In this document: positions 33,032 through 41,810 of the stretch, one piece after another | Position numbering within the stretch: position 1 is the first letter of the stretch | How the letters are laid out: every line of letters begins with the position of its first letter | Origin: Candidatus Nitrososphaera evergladensis SR1 | GTDB lineage: Archaea > Thermoproteota > Nitrososphaeria > Nitrososphaerales > Nitrososphaeraceae | Reading direction: 5' to 3' | Length of the DNA: 64,000 nt | Assembly: GCF_000730285.1 (NCBI RefSeq) | Contig: NZ_CP007174.1 | Span: 496,001 to 560,000, forward strand | Program-made: the position numbers and the translations under genes | Notes under the pieces: generated by a model | Databases searched by the model: none | What the model saw: only the letters and a program-made list of their open reading frames with translations | Told to the model about the DNA's origin: nothing

Positions 33032-33050
33032 ACCTTCTTTTTCCAGAAGG

Positions 33051-33063
33051 GGTTAATTTAACC
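33051..33063 (-). promoter_or_regulatory. Probable 5S rRNA promoter
   Basis: GGTTAATTTAACC, a perfect AT-centred palindrome 20-32 nt before the 5S start on the minus strand, fits an archaeal TATA position. Confidence 0.5.
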
Positions 33064-33220
33064 TTGCTCCTTGTTGTGGCAGGCATCAGGGCCTCTTTGG
33101 GCTTGATGATTAATAGGTTTATAGAGTATTCTTGTTAAGGTGGAATCTCTAACCTGCGAGATGAGAGGCGGCTAAAGTTCGCTAAGCAAATACGACAGAG
33201 ACGACCTGCTCTCTTGGCAA

Positions 33221-33231
33221 TAGCTATATAA
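33221..33231 (+). promoter_or_regulatory. TATA box of ABCE1 gene
   Basis: AGCTATATAAC about 30-38 nt before ATG 33260; initiation 25-28 nt downstream would give a leader of 10 nt or less. Confidence 0.6.
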
Positions 33232-33259
33232 CACATTTGTGCCGCAGTCTATCTAGTAC

Positions 33260-35077
33260 ATGGGAAGCGACGACCCGTCCTCGACCCACCGCGTAGCGGT
33301 AATGGACTATGAGCTGTGCCAGCCAAGGAAGTGCGGCCTAGAGTGCATAGTGTACTGTCCTGTTAACAAGACGGGTGGCCAGTGCATAATCCAGCGCGAA
33401 GAGGATGGCAAGGCGCTGATATCTGAAGAATTGTGCACGGGCTGCGGCATCTGCATAAAAAAATGCCCCTTTGACGCTATTGTTATAGTCAACCTTGCAA
33501 AAGAGCTGTCAGAGGACAAAATTCATCAATACGGCGTCAACTCGTTCCGCTTTTACCGCCTGCCGACCCCTAAAAAAGGCGCGGTAGTGGGCCTCGTGGG
33601 TCGAAACGGCATGGGCAAGTCTACAATAGTAAACATCCTTTCCGGGAACATGAAGCCAAACCTCGGCAAGTTCGAGGGCGGCGAGCCTGCGTGGAACGAG
33701 GTTCTGAAATATTTCCAGGGCACGGAATTAAAGGCGCACTTTGAAAAGATAGCAAATGGCCAGCTGCGCGCTTCGATAAAGCCGCAGCTCGTATACCTCA
33801 TTCCAAAGGCGTTCAAGGGCACGCCAAAAGAACTGCTAAAGAAATACGACGAGCGCAACGTCTCTGACAGCCTGGTTGAAGAGCTGGGCCTGAAAAACGT
33901 GCTTGACCGCGACATTGCGGCTCTTTCAGGAGGCGAGCTACAGCGCCTCGCAGTCGCAGTGGCGGCGGCAAAGGACGCCGACTATTACTTTTTCGACGAG
34001 CCGTCATCGTACAACGACGTGTACCAGCGCCTCGCAGTCGCAAGGGTGATGAAAAACCTTGCAGAGCAGGGCAAGAGCGTGATGGTAGTCGAGCACGACA
34101 TGACGCTCCTTGACTATTTGTCTGATTATGTGCACATCATATACGGCGAGCCGGGCGCATACGGCATCGTCTCTGCTCTGCAGAGCACCAAGGTCGGGAT
34201 CAACAACTTCCTCGAAGGCTACTTGCCAGCAGAAAACGTGCGATTCCGTGAAAAGGCGTTCCGCTTTGACGTCGCCACGGCCATGGACGACGTCGTGGAG
34301 GAAGTGACAGTTGCAAGCTACACAGACGTTTCAAAGGCGTTCCCGTCGTTCAAGCTGAACGTCGCTGCGGGCAAGATCCGCAGGGGCGAGATAGTGGGCA
34401 TGGTGGGAGCAAACGCGCTCGGCAAGACGACGTTCATGCGCATGCTTGCCGGCGTCGACAAGCCAGACTCGGGCAAGATAGAGGTGGGGGCCAAGATATC
34501 CTACAAGCCGCAGTACCTCAATCAGGACTATGAAGGCGACGTGCGCTCGCTGTTGTACACCGCTTACCAGAGCCCGATTGAAAACTCGCCGGCAGAAGAG
34601 CAGATAATTATCCCGCTGGGCATAAAGAAATTGCTTGAAAAGAGCGTCAAGAACCTGAGCGGCGGCGAACTTCAAAAGGTCGCAGTTGCCGCGTCGCTGT
34701 TGCGCCAGGCAGACATTTACGCCCTTGACGAGCCGTCCGCGTTTTTGGACGCAGAGGACAGGATAGCCGTCGCAAAATTCCTGCAGCGCTTTGTCAGGGC
34801 GCAGGGGCGCTCGGCCATAATAATCGACCACGACCTCCAGCTGATAGACCTGGTATCCGACACGCTGGTGATATTTGAGGGCAAGCCGGGCATCGAAGGC
34901 CATGCTACTGCGCCGATGCGCAAGGAAGACGGCATGAACCGCTTTTTGCAGGCACTTGCAATAACCTACAGGCGCGACGAGACCACCGGCAGGCCCCGCG
35001 TGAACAAGGAAGGCGGCAGGCTGGACAGGGAGCAAAAGGACTCGGGCAACTATTACTACACAAGGCAGCCACAGTAG
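33260..35077 (+). CDS. rli1: ABCE1/Rli1 ribosome-recycling ATPase
   Basis: 605 aa, full length. N-terminal Fe-S region with two clusters (CQPRKCGLECIVYCP and CTGCGICIKKCPF), then twin ABC domains with Walker A GRNGMGKST and GANALGKTT, signature LSGGELQ in both, Walker B YYFFDEPSS and IYALDEPSA, and a hinge. Splits post-termination ribosomes together with aRF1/Pelota; essential in archaea and eukaryotes. Followed after 5 nt by the Trm5-like gene, an operon for translation. Confidence 0.97.
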   Translation: MGSDDPSSTHRVAVMDYELCQPRKCGLECIVYCPVNKTGGQCIIQREEDGKALISEELCTGCGICIKKCPFDAIVIVNLAKELSEDKIHQYGVNSFRFYRLPTPKKGAVVGLVGRNGMGKSTIVNILSGNMKPNLGKFEGGEPAWNEVLKYFQGTELKAHFEKIANGQLRASIKPQLVYLIPKAFKGTPKELLKKYDERNVSDSLVEELGLKNVLDRDIAALSGGELQRLAVAVAAAKDADYYFFDEPSSYNDVYQRLAVARVMKNLAEQGKSVMVVEHDMTLLDYLSDYVHIIYGEPGAYGIVSALQSTKVGINNFLEGYLPAENVRFREKAFRFDVATAMDDVVEEVTVASYTDVSKAFPSFKLNVAAGKIRRGEIVGMVGANALGKTTFMRMLAGVDKPDSGKIEVGAKISYKPQYLNQDYEGDVRSLLYTAYQSPIENSPAEEQIIIPLGIKKLLEKSVKNLSGGELQKVAVAASLLRQADIYALDEPSAFLDAEDRIAVAKFLQRFVRAQGRSAIIIDHDLQLIDLVSDTLVIFEGKPGIEGHATAPMRKEDGMNRFLQALAITYRRDETTGRPRVNKEGGRLDREQKDSGNYYYTRQPQ

Positions 35078-35082
35078 CAAAA

Positions 35083-35934
35083 ATGCCGCACATGCTCAAA
35101 AACGTGCTGGCCGGCGTGCTTACTGCAGAGGAGGCGTCGCAGGTCTATTCCGCCTTTGACCAGGTGGGCGACATTGTCATCATAAAAATCCCTGACAGCC
35201 TCGCTGCAAAAAAGCAGGTGATTGCAGAGGCAATACTTGCAAACGTCAAGACTGCAAAGACAGTGTTTGCGCAGGCGTCAGCTGTAAAGGGCGACTATCG
35301 CATCCGCGAATTGGAATTTGTCGCAGGCGAGAACCGCACTATCACGGAATACCGGGAACACGGCTGCCGGTTCAGAGTCGACGTTGCGCGCGCCTACTTT
35401 TCGCCACGCCTGTCGACAGAGCGCCAGCGCATCGCAAGCCTCGTGCAGGACCGTGAAACAATAGTCAACATGTTCGCCGGCATCGGCACGTACTCGATAA
35501 TAATCGCCAAGGCGGTCAAGACGTGCAGGGTGTACAGCATTGACTCCAACTCTGTGGCACACGACTTGTGCATTGAAAATGCCAAGATAAACAAGGTCGC
35601 CGACCGCGTCGTGCCAATATGCGCCGACGCTTCTGAAGCAATAAAGTCGCAACTGGCCGGCGTCGCAGACAGGGTGATAATGCCGCTGCCGGAAAGGGCA
35701 AAAGAATTTGTCGAGCCGGCCGTGCTTGCCCTGAAAAAGCACGGAGGGGTCGTGCACTATTTTGCCCACGTCAAGGCAGATGGCAAGCAAAAGGCAAAAG
35801 AAGAGGCAGGCGCAAAGGACGCGAAAGAGGTGTTTGCACCCTACAGCTATGAAATCTTGGGGACAACCGTCGTGCGGGAAGTCGGCCCGCGCATCTACCA
35901 GATTGTTGCAGACGTGAAAATCACGAAGAAGTAG
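35083..35934 (+). CDS. trm5: Trm5/Taw2-like tRNA methyltransferase
   Basis: 283 aa class I SAM-dependent enzyme. SAM loop IVNMFAGIGTYSI, acidic strand end YSIDSNS, catalytic-type MPLPERAKEFV (variant of the Trm5 N-x-P-x-x-x-x-EF motif), and preceding VDVARAYFSPRLSTERQRIA typical of Trm5 and Taw2. Modifies G37 of tRNA or performs the related aminocarboxypropyl step of wyosine synthesis; the two cannot be separated by eye. The N-terminal D1 domain of long Trm5 forms appears absent. Starts 5 nt after rli1. Confidence 0.88.
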   Translation: MPHMLKNVLAGVLTAEEASQVYSAFDQVGDIVIIKIPDSLAAKKQVIAEAILANVKTAKTVFAQASAVKGDYRIRELEFVAGENRTITEYREHGCRFRVDVARAYFSPRLSTERQRIASLVQDRETIVNMFAGIGTYSIIIAKAVKTCRVYSIDSNSVAHDLCIENAKINKVADRVVPICADASEAIKSQLAGVADRVIMPLPERAKEFVEPAVLALKKHGGVVHYFAHVKADGKQKAKEEAGAKDAKEVFAPYSYEILGTTVVREVGPRIYQIVADVKITKK

Positions 35935-36145
35935 CTGTCTTGTCTTCCTTCGGCGCAGTCAGCATCGTGTAGCCTATCCAGCCAAGCACCGCAAGGAGTA
36001 CGCCCACAGCGCCCACCATCGTGGCCTTCATTATTATCATGCTGTACTGCGTTCCAAACATGGCGTAGGCGTAGGCGAAAAACACGATTATTGCAGCAGC
36101 TAAAAGGGCCGCACCTGCGCCCTTGTTGCCTTTCACCGCGCCCAT
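35921..36145 (-). CDS. Small two-TM membrane protein
   Basis: 74 aa from ATG 36145 (GAVKGNKGAGAALL). Two hydrophobic segments (about 12-30 and 38-58) and short acidic tail (TAPKEDKTATSS). Overlaps the convergent methyltransferase 3' end by 14 nt. Downstream of dodecin by about 60 nt on the same strand. No family recognised. Confidence 0.6.
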   Translation of the reverse strand: MGAVKGNKGAGAALLAAAIIVFFAYAYAMFGTQYSMIIMKATMVGAVGVLLAVLGWIGYTMLTAPKEDKTATSS

Positions 36146-36205
36146 ATCTCTATGCTGTTGATGATGGCAAACTGCGCATCTTATCAATCTTTAGCCAGCA
36201 GTCAG

Positions 36206-36415
36206 TCAGCCTTCCTTCCGGCGGACCCTGAACGCGACGCGCACCACCGCCTGATACTCTACTATCTTGTCGCTGTTGACAATGGCGTTCATCTTCATCA
36301 CCTCGGCTGTGCGGATGTCTTTGACGGTCTTGGCGGTCTCTGTTATTGCATTCTGTACTGCGTCTTCAAAGCTCTTGGTCGACTCACCTAGGATGTCGAT
36401 GTACTTGAAAACCAT
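36206..36415 (-). CDS. Dodecin, flavin-storage protein
   Basis: 69 aa, the standard dodecin size. VFKYIDILGESTKSFEDAVQNAI, KTVKDIRTAEVMKMNAIV and YQAVVRVAFRVRR match the three-strand plus helix fold that assembles into a hollow dodecamer storing flavins. The flavin-stacking aromatic commonly at the W/Y position before helix-strand junction is not obvious here. Divergent from the sensor gene at 36549. Confidence 0.9.
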   Translation of the reverse strand: MVFKYIDILGESTKSFEDAVQNAITETAKTVKDIRTAEVMKMNAIVNSDKIVEYQAVVRVAFRVRRKEG

Positions 36416-36548
36416 ATACGTGCATCATCTCTGCCGTGCGCTTTTAAACTCACCGAAATAGGCCGCAATTAAAGCAAAAATTCCCTCAATTGTCCAAAAA
36501 AAGGTCCCAACAAAACTTACATAGAACCTATTTCTATCGATCCATACT

Positions 36549-38129
36549 TTGGATTTTAAGAACAGGCTCATCCTGTTTTTCATCCTAATAGCGGTTATAC
36601 CAATTATCGCGCTTTCAGCCGTCTCGACGGTCACGATAATCAAGTTCAAGGACCAGATAGCCAACATCTATTCTGGCTACGTCACAAACGTGGAACTGCT
36701 CTCAAAGAACAAGGGCGACCTGCTGGGAATGAGGTCTGACCTGATCCAGTTCGCAAGCTCGCCAGATCCTGCGCAGAAAAAGGCCGGCATAACACACATG
36801 ATGCTGCTCAAAAACGGAATCGCCTCGACTGCGGGAAACTACAAGACAATTGAGGACCTGCCGGGCGACTTTTTGCCTGCGGAAGGAGTCGACCTGAGCA
36901 AGATATCGGCCGACGAGACCGTGCTTGTAGGGACCATAGCCCAGCAATGGAAGGATTATGGCACAAAGGTGGAGGACCTTGCGATACTGTCCACCGACCC
37001 GTCGTTTTCGCCCCAGGCACAGGCAGAGGCGCTGCAGCTTGTGGCGCAGACCGACAAGCTTGTGTCGTCATACAATGACCTGCTCGCAGTTGATGCACAG
37101 ATAGGCGAGGCGTCTCGCGCCCAGTCGCAACAGGTGATGCAGCTGGCCTTCTTTTACGGCGGCCTTGCGTCTGCAATCTCGGCCGCGTGCGCTACTGCAG
37201 CGGCAATACTCATCTCAAAGAGGGTGGTGCTTGGCGACCTCGTGCGCATGACAAAGCTAGAGCTCGTCGAGACCACGCTCCGAGACCTCATTGGCGGGGG
37301 CTCTGACGCCCTGCTCCAGATGGTAAAGAGCCAGATGTCGCAGGAGGGTGAAGGCCAGGTGCCTCGCACCGTTACTGTTGCAGACGTGCCGTCGGCCGTG
37401 GTGCCGTCTGCAAGCGAGGACGACGTGATCATTGGCAAGAAAAAGGCCAAGGCGTTTATCGAAGACGACGACCCGTCGGCGGCTGCAGGAAGGCCAACCT
37501 GGGCCTTTGCCGAGGACACTGACAATAATAATAGTAATAGTCTAAAGCCGACTGCTTCTGCCGCTAGCAAGACAAAGGCTTTTGCTGCAAGAGATTTGCC
37601 CGCTCCTCCAAGGGTCATCGACAGTTACAAGGGCAAACTCGTTCTCCTCAACGCAAGCAGGAGGTTTGGCCATGCTGCAAAGGCGCTTGAAGACCTGCTT
37701 GCAAGCCCAAACACTATTGTCCTTACAAGGAAGGGGAGCAACATCTACTATCGCATCACAGCGCAGGACAACAAGTCCAGGTTATACATACTCCAGTCAT
37801 CATCAGCAGGAGCCGGCGGCTTTGAGGAGGGCAGTAGCAGCAGAAAAAACAACTCTGATCATGTGATTCCATCGGACAACGAGGAAAAGATAGCCCATGA
37901 GATAGAGTCGATGATCAGGAAAAACCCGGGTTCGACCATCCTCATCGACAGCGCGACAGAGCTGATATACACGCTTGGGTTTGAAAAGGCGTTTTCTCTT
38001 TTGCGCCGCGTGTCAGAGGTTGTCTCTTCCTATGAAGGCGCGGGCGCAGTCGTGCTTGTAAACGCCAAAGCCCACGAGCCAAGGATAATGGAAGCAATAA
38101 GCAACATCGCAAACGACTTTGTAGACTAA
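36549..38129 (+). CDS. Membrane sensor-like protein with DUF835-type C-terminal domain
   Basis: 526 aa from TTG 36549. TM1 (about 6-30), an extracytoplasmic helical domain of about 165 residues (like a four-helix-bundle ligand sensor), TM2 (about 197-221), a disordered Ser/Ala/Asp linker (260-345), and a C-terminal alpha/beta domain. The last part (NEEKIAHEIESMIRKNPGSTILIDSATELIYTLGFEKAFSLLRRVSEVV) matches the DUF835/KaiC-like pattern of archaeal signalling proteins. No HAMP, kinase or MCP output motif found, so how it signals is unknown. Divergent from dodecin; ends next to the convergent GNAT gene. Confidence 0.75.
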   Translation: MDFKNRLILFFILIAVIPIIALSAVSTVTIIKFKDQIANIYSGYVTNVELLSKNKGDLLGMRSDLIQFASSPDPAQKKAGITHMMLLKNGIASTAGNYKTIEDLPGDFLPAEGVDLSKISADETVLVGTIAQQWKDYGTKVEDLAILSTDPSFSPQAQAEALQLVAQTDKLVSSYNDLLAVDAQIGEASRAQSQQVMQLAFFYGGLASAISAACATAAAILISKRVVLGDLVRMTKLELVETTLRDLIGGGSDALLQMVKSQMSQEGEGQVPRTVTVADVPSAVVPSASEDDVIIGKKKAKAFIEDDDPSAAAGRPTWAFAEDTDNNNSNSLKPTASAASKTKAFAARDLPAPPRVIDSYKGKLVLLNASRRFGHAAKALEDLLASPNTIVLTRKGSNIYYRITAQDNKSRLYILQSSSAGAGGFEEGSSSRKNNSDHVIPSDNEEKIAHEIESMIRKNPGSTILIDSATELIYTLGFEKAFSLLRRVSEVVSSYEGAGAVVLVNAKAHEPRIMEAISNIANDFVD

Positions 38130-38648
38130 CTAGGCAAGCTCTAACGCCATGAGGTACGCGTCTTCTCCGTCGCGGTAGTACGAGCGCAGCCTCGATTTTG
38201 TCTCAAAGCGCAGCCTCTCGTACATCTTGATCGCGCTGGTGTTGCTGACCCTGACCTCAAGGTAAATCTCGTCTGCCTTTCTGTGGAGCACGCCGTTGAT
38301 GCCCTCAAGCATCAGCGCCTTGCCTACGCCCTTGCCCCTGTGCTCGTCAAGCACTGCTACAGAGACGACGTGGCCCTTTTTCACAAAGCCCAGCTTCCGA
38401 AAGTTGGAAAAGCCAAACTCGATCTTGCACATGATGTAGCCAATTACCTTGCCCCCCATCTCGGCCACGATGAACGCCTCAGGGAGCTCCCTCAATATCG
38501 ATTCAAAGAAATAGTCTGAATAATGCTCTGGCAGGGCGGCCATGTTGATGTCTATTACTGCCTGAAGGTCGCTTTCTTCGCAGCGGCGTATGACATAGTC
38601 GTCGCCTACTTTTCGCAGGGCAGTCTGCAAATCTGGATTAAGCTCCAA
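38130..38648 (-). CDS. rimI: RimI/Ard1-type N-terminal acetyltransferase
   Basis: GNAT fold: YVIRRCEESDLQAVIDIN, AFIVAEMGGKVIGYIMC, HVVSVAVLDEHRGKGVGKALM (acetyl-CoA loop RGKGVGK), YLEVRVSNTSAIKMYERLRF. Archaeal homologues acetylate protein N-termini. The frame is open to ATG 38759, but a TATA-like CTTAAGGTTAAATAG overlaps it near 38661-38675, so a TTG start near 38648 (172 aa) is preferred; still uncertain. Divergent from the M50 protease. Confidence 0.85.
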   Translation of the reverse strand: MELNPDLQTALRKVGDDYVIRRCEESDLQAVIDINMAALPEHYSDYFFESILRELPEAFIVAEMGGKVIGYIMCKIEFGFSNFRKLGFVKKGHVVSVAVLDEHRGKGVGKALMLEGINGVLHRKADEIYLEVRVSNTSAIKMYERLRFETKSRLRSYYRDGEDAYLMALELA

Positions 38649-38771
38649 ATCGACACTATTTAACCTTAAGTCTGCCAGTTCTGGCCGGCTTTGGCCGGAC
38701 CTCCTTCTACACCATGCATGGAGCCATCCAGAACAATGTTTTAATCCCAAAATTGCCAATAGGTCACTGCA

Positions 38772-39944
38772 GTGGCAAGCTTTGTCGGAGGCGACTTTTC
38801 GCAGGCAGTCCCGGTCGTCTCCTCATTCTACAGCATAGTGGACATGCAAAAGCACCAGACCGAAGACGCTGTCCGGTTCCTCATAGCCGAGTCTGACATC
38901 TACTCTTCGTTTCCAAAACTCATAAGGGAGCTTGCCAAGGTGGACATGATAGCCACTGCCAAGCGCACGAGGTACGCGTCGAGGCTGATGCCCTCGCTTT
39001 CATCCACAAACCTGACAGTCGAAGACGGCGTGGTAATTACCGTGTCCAAGCTTCAAAAGCAGCAGCGCAAGCAGGGCAAAAACAGGTACCTGCTTTCGCT
39101 TCCGGCGGTTCTGTTCATAGCGACCCTCACCGTCGTCTTTATCGACGGCCTGTACCGCTCCCAGTCCGACTTTGCCAGGATGTTCATCCACAACCCGCTG
39201 CTACTTGCGGCAGTCTATACGATGTCGCTTGTAGGGATACTGGGCGTGCACGAGATGGGCCACATGATAGCTGCCAAGCACCACGGCATCCGGGCTTCAT
39301 GGCCGTATTTCATACCGGGGATACCCGGGCTCTTTGTGCCGACCTTTGGCGCAATGATCGCGATACGCAGCAACATGACCAACCGAAACGTCCTGTTTGA
39401 CGTGGGAATAGCCGGGCCCATAGCCGGCCTCCTTGTGACTATGATAGTGTCGGTTTACGGCTCGTCGATATCGGTGCTCGTGCCAGCCGACAGGATGCAG
39501 GACTTTGGCAATTCTGGACTGATGCCCATAAACAGCAGCATTCTGATGCAGGCAACTCTGAATTTGACCGGCCACGGCGCGGCGGCCGGCGACGCGGTCT
39601 TGATAATGTCGCCCGTGCTCTTTGCCGCATGGGTGGGCTTTCTCGTCACGTTTCTCAACCTGCTGCCTGCGTGGCAGCTGGACGGCGGGCACCTCGCAAG
39701 GTCTGCTCTTGGCGTCCGGTGGCACCGCATCCTGACCTACTCTAGCGTCGGCATATTGGTGGGCCTTAACTATTACATCATGGCCGCATTCATACTCCTC
39801 TTTAGCTCTCGCGCGCCTGAAAGCACGCCCCTTGATGACGTGTCTCCGCTGTCGAAAAAGCGCAAGATGCTCTTTTGGATGGCAATAGCGCTTGCCGTCC
39901 TGTGCGCGCCGCTGCCTGCCCAAGTGTTCAGTCCCTTGGCTTGA
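38772..39944 (+). CDS. Site-2-type membrane metalloprotease (M50)
   Basis: 390 aa from GTG 38772. About 105 cytosolic N-terminal residues, then at least six TM segments. Zinc motif HEMGH (160-164) within a TM helix and the second ligand Asp304 in LLPAWQLDGGHL are intact. Family members cleave membrane-embedded substrates in regulated intramembrane proteolysis. The soluble N-terminal domain (FVGGDFSQAVPVVSSFY...) is not a PDZ. The final residues overlap a convergent gene by 17 nt. Confidence 0.93.
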   Translation: MASFVGGDFSQAVPVVSSFYSIVDMQKHQTEDAVRFLIAESDIYSSFPKLIRELAKVDMIATAKRTRYASRLMPSLSSTNLTVEDGVVITVSKLQKQQRKQGKNRYLLSLPAVLFIATLTVVFIDGLYRSQSDFARMFIHNPLLLAAVYTMSLVGILGVHEMGHMIAAKHHGIRASWPYFIPGIPGLFVPTFGAMIAIRSNMTNRNVLFDVGIAGPIAGLLVTMIVSVYGSSISVLVPADRMQDFGNSGLMPINSSILMQATLNLTGHGAAAGDAVLIMSPVLFAAWVGFLVTFLNLLPAWQLDGGHLARSALGVRWHRILTYSSVGILVGLNYYIMAAFILLFSSRAPESTPLDDVSPLSKKRKMLFWMAIALAVLCAPLPAQVFSPLA

Positions 39945-41061
39945 GAAGCGTGATGTCGGCGTCGGACACTACAAGCGCCTTGTGGCCCTTGCCGTTTCGC
40001 ACAAGGAGCTTTTCTAGGGCATCCCTTGCACCCGCGTACGTTGCCAAACCTAGCTTGGTGTCGGCGTAATAGTGCGGCAGGCTCGACACGAGCCCCAGCT
40101 CGCATTTCTGCTTCAGCTCTTGCATGTACAGCAGGTGCTCAAGACCGTCGATGTATTGAGCCGCTGCAAGCTGCTCCGGCTTGAGCCTGCCCTCTACGAA
40201 CGCCTGCAACGCGCCGCCTCCTATGCCTTCGCGGCACTCTGCAAGGAGCACGGCAGACCCGCCGTCCCTTACAATGTGGACTGCGTTCCAGAGGGAATAG
40301 AGCGCGCCGGCAAGCGTCGCGTGCGTGCCAGCCTCACTTCCTGCGCTGATCACCGCGGACCTGACGGGGTCGGCCTCGACGGTCGCAACCGCCTTTAACT
40401 GCTCTGCTGCCTTTGAAAACGCCTCGTGTACCGTGCCAGTGTGCACGCCGGCGATGCCCGCGCCATTTGCAACAAGCTCGACTGACGTTATCGCTGAAAT
40501 GTTCTGTACCGATGACACTGCTATTTTTAGGGGCTCGCCCTGCTCGCCGGGCGCCGGCACGTTGCCTTTGCGCGCCAAAAACGCCTCTGCCATTTTTTCA
40601 GGCAACAGGGCGCGCACGAGCGCGGTAGGAGCCCCGGAAAACCCAAAGAGCGGGTCAAAGCCGGCCTGCGACACTACGACGGCGCTCTGGAATTTTTTAA
40701 TGCGATCTTCAAGAGACTGGTAGTCGATGCGGTTTATCGAAGGGATTGCAGCTGCTGCAGTCTGCTGAGGGTCGCCGACGGCAGGTGTTGCATTAGCAAT
40801 GGATGCAAGGTTTGCCCGCAGCGCGCCGGCGGCCTTTGCCGGCACGTCGACCGTGATGGGTGCAAAGCCCTTGGTCTTTGCAGCATCTGAAATGGATGCA
40901 ATAGTCCTTGCGGCCGCCTTTGAGGAGGCAAGTGCCAGCACGAGCATGTTGTCCGTTACTGGGATGGAGTCAAGCGCCGCCTTGGCCTGCTCGTCGGGCA
41001 TGGCCAAAAACGTAGAGGAAACCTGGCTTGACAGGTTTTCAAACTTGATGTCAAGCACCAC
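39928..41061 (-). CDS. LarA-like (DUF2088/lactate-racemase-fold) protein
   Basis: 377 aa. The C-terminal section VISAGSEAGTHATLAGALYSLWNAVHIVRDGGSAVLLAECREGIGGG resembles the C-terminal domain of LarA (VISAGG..KDINLYQAQKAL.NA..AV.DGG.IILVAEC.EG.G). The N-terminal part is Ala-rich, and the His motifs that hold the nickel pincer cofactor in LarA are not obvious, so racemase activity is doubtful. Length is a little shorter than LarA (about 425). Divergent from pyrE. Confidence 0.65.
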   Translation of the reverse strand: MVLDIKFENLSSQVSSTFLAMPDEQAKAALDSIPVTDNMLVLALASSKAAARTIASISDAAKTKGFAPITVDVPAKAAGALRANLASIANATPAVGDPQQTAAAAIPSINRIDYQSLEDRIKKFQSAVVVSQAGFDPLFGFSGAPTALVRALLPEKMAEAFLARKGNVPAPGEQGEPLKIAVSSVQNISAITSVELVANGAGIAGVHTGTVHEAFSKAAEQLKAVATVEADPVRSAVISAGSEAGTHATLAGALYSLWNAVHIVRDGGSAVLLAECREGIGGGALQAFVEGRLKPEQLAAAQYIDGLEHLLYMQELKQKCELGLVSSLPHYYADTKLGLATYAGARDALEKLLVRNGKGHKALVVSDADITLLKPRD

Positions 41062-41124
41062 GTCGGTGCCGCCGTACCTGAGCCAAATCTCTGGCGTATG
41101 TTATCCCTCCCCGTGCAAGCCACG

Positions 41125-41802
41125 ATGACAAAAGATAAAAACGAATCCCTTGCAGATCAACATATCGTGTCTTCCTCGTCTTCTGATTTTACGCTCGAGT
41201 TTGCGTCGTTTCTCCTAAAGAGCAACGCGCTCAAGTTCGGCGCATTCACGCTTGCAAGCGGCAAGCCAAGCCCCTACTACATCGACCTGCGCATGCTGCC
41301 AAGCTTTCCGGCGCACTTTCGCCTGACTATTGGCGCCCTCAAAGACGTCGTGGCAAAAAAGATGCCAAGCTTTGATACATTTGCCTCGGTGCCGACCTCC
41401 GGCTTGGTCTTTGGCTCAGCCCTTGCCTACGAAATGGAAAAGCCATTTGTCTACGTGCGAAAAGAATCCAAGGGCTATGGCATGAGCAAGCTGGTGGAAG
41501 GCCATCTTGCATCCGGCGCCAAGGTGGTAATAGTCGACGACGTCGCAACCACCGGCCTTTCCGTGAGCAAGGCGATAGACGCGCTGAGGGCAAACGGCGG
41601 CGTAGTTGAAGACGTCGTCGCCGTCGTGAACAGGATGGAAGGCGCTGAGGAAAAGCTAAAGCAGATGGGAGTCCGGCTCGTCTCGGTTGCCACCATACAG
41701 GACATCGCAAGCTCCCTGCACAGGGCCGGGCTTGTCGACGACAGTACGATGGATGCCGTGGTCAAGCAGATAGCCGCAAGCGGCGGTCTGGAAACCGATT
41801 GA
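41125..41802 (+). CDS. pyrE: Orotate phosphoribosyltransferase
   Basis: 225 aa from ATG 41125 (an in-frame ATG at 41098 is also possible). Motifs: FGAFTLASGKPSPYYIDLR, ASVPTSGLVFGSALA, YVRKESKGYGMSKLVEG (flexible catalytic loop) and the PRPP-binding VVIVDDVATTG. Makes OMP from orotate and PRPP in pyrimidine synthesis. No other pyr genes nearby. Convergent with LemA. Confidence 0.94.
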   Translation: MTKDKNESLADQHIVSSSSSDFTLEFASFLLKSNALKFGAFTLASGKPSPYYIDLRMLPSFPAHFRLTIGALKDVVAKKMPSFDTFASVPTSGLVFGSALAYEMEKPFVYVRKESKGYGMSKLVEGHLASGAKVVIVDDVATTGLSVSKAIDALRANGGVVEDVVAVVNRMEGAEEKLKQMGVRLVSVATIQDIASSLHRAGLVDDSTMDAVVKQIAASGGLETD

Positions 41803-41810
41803 CCAGCCAG

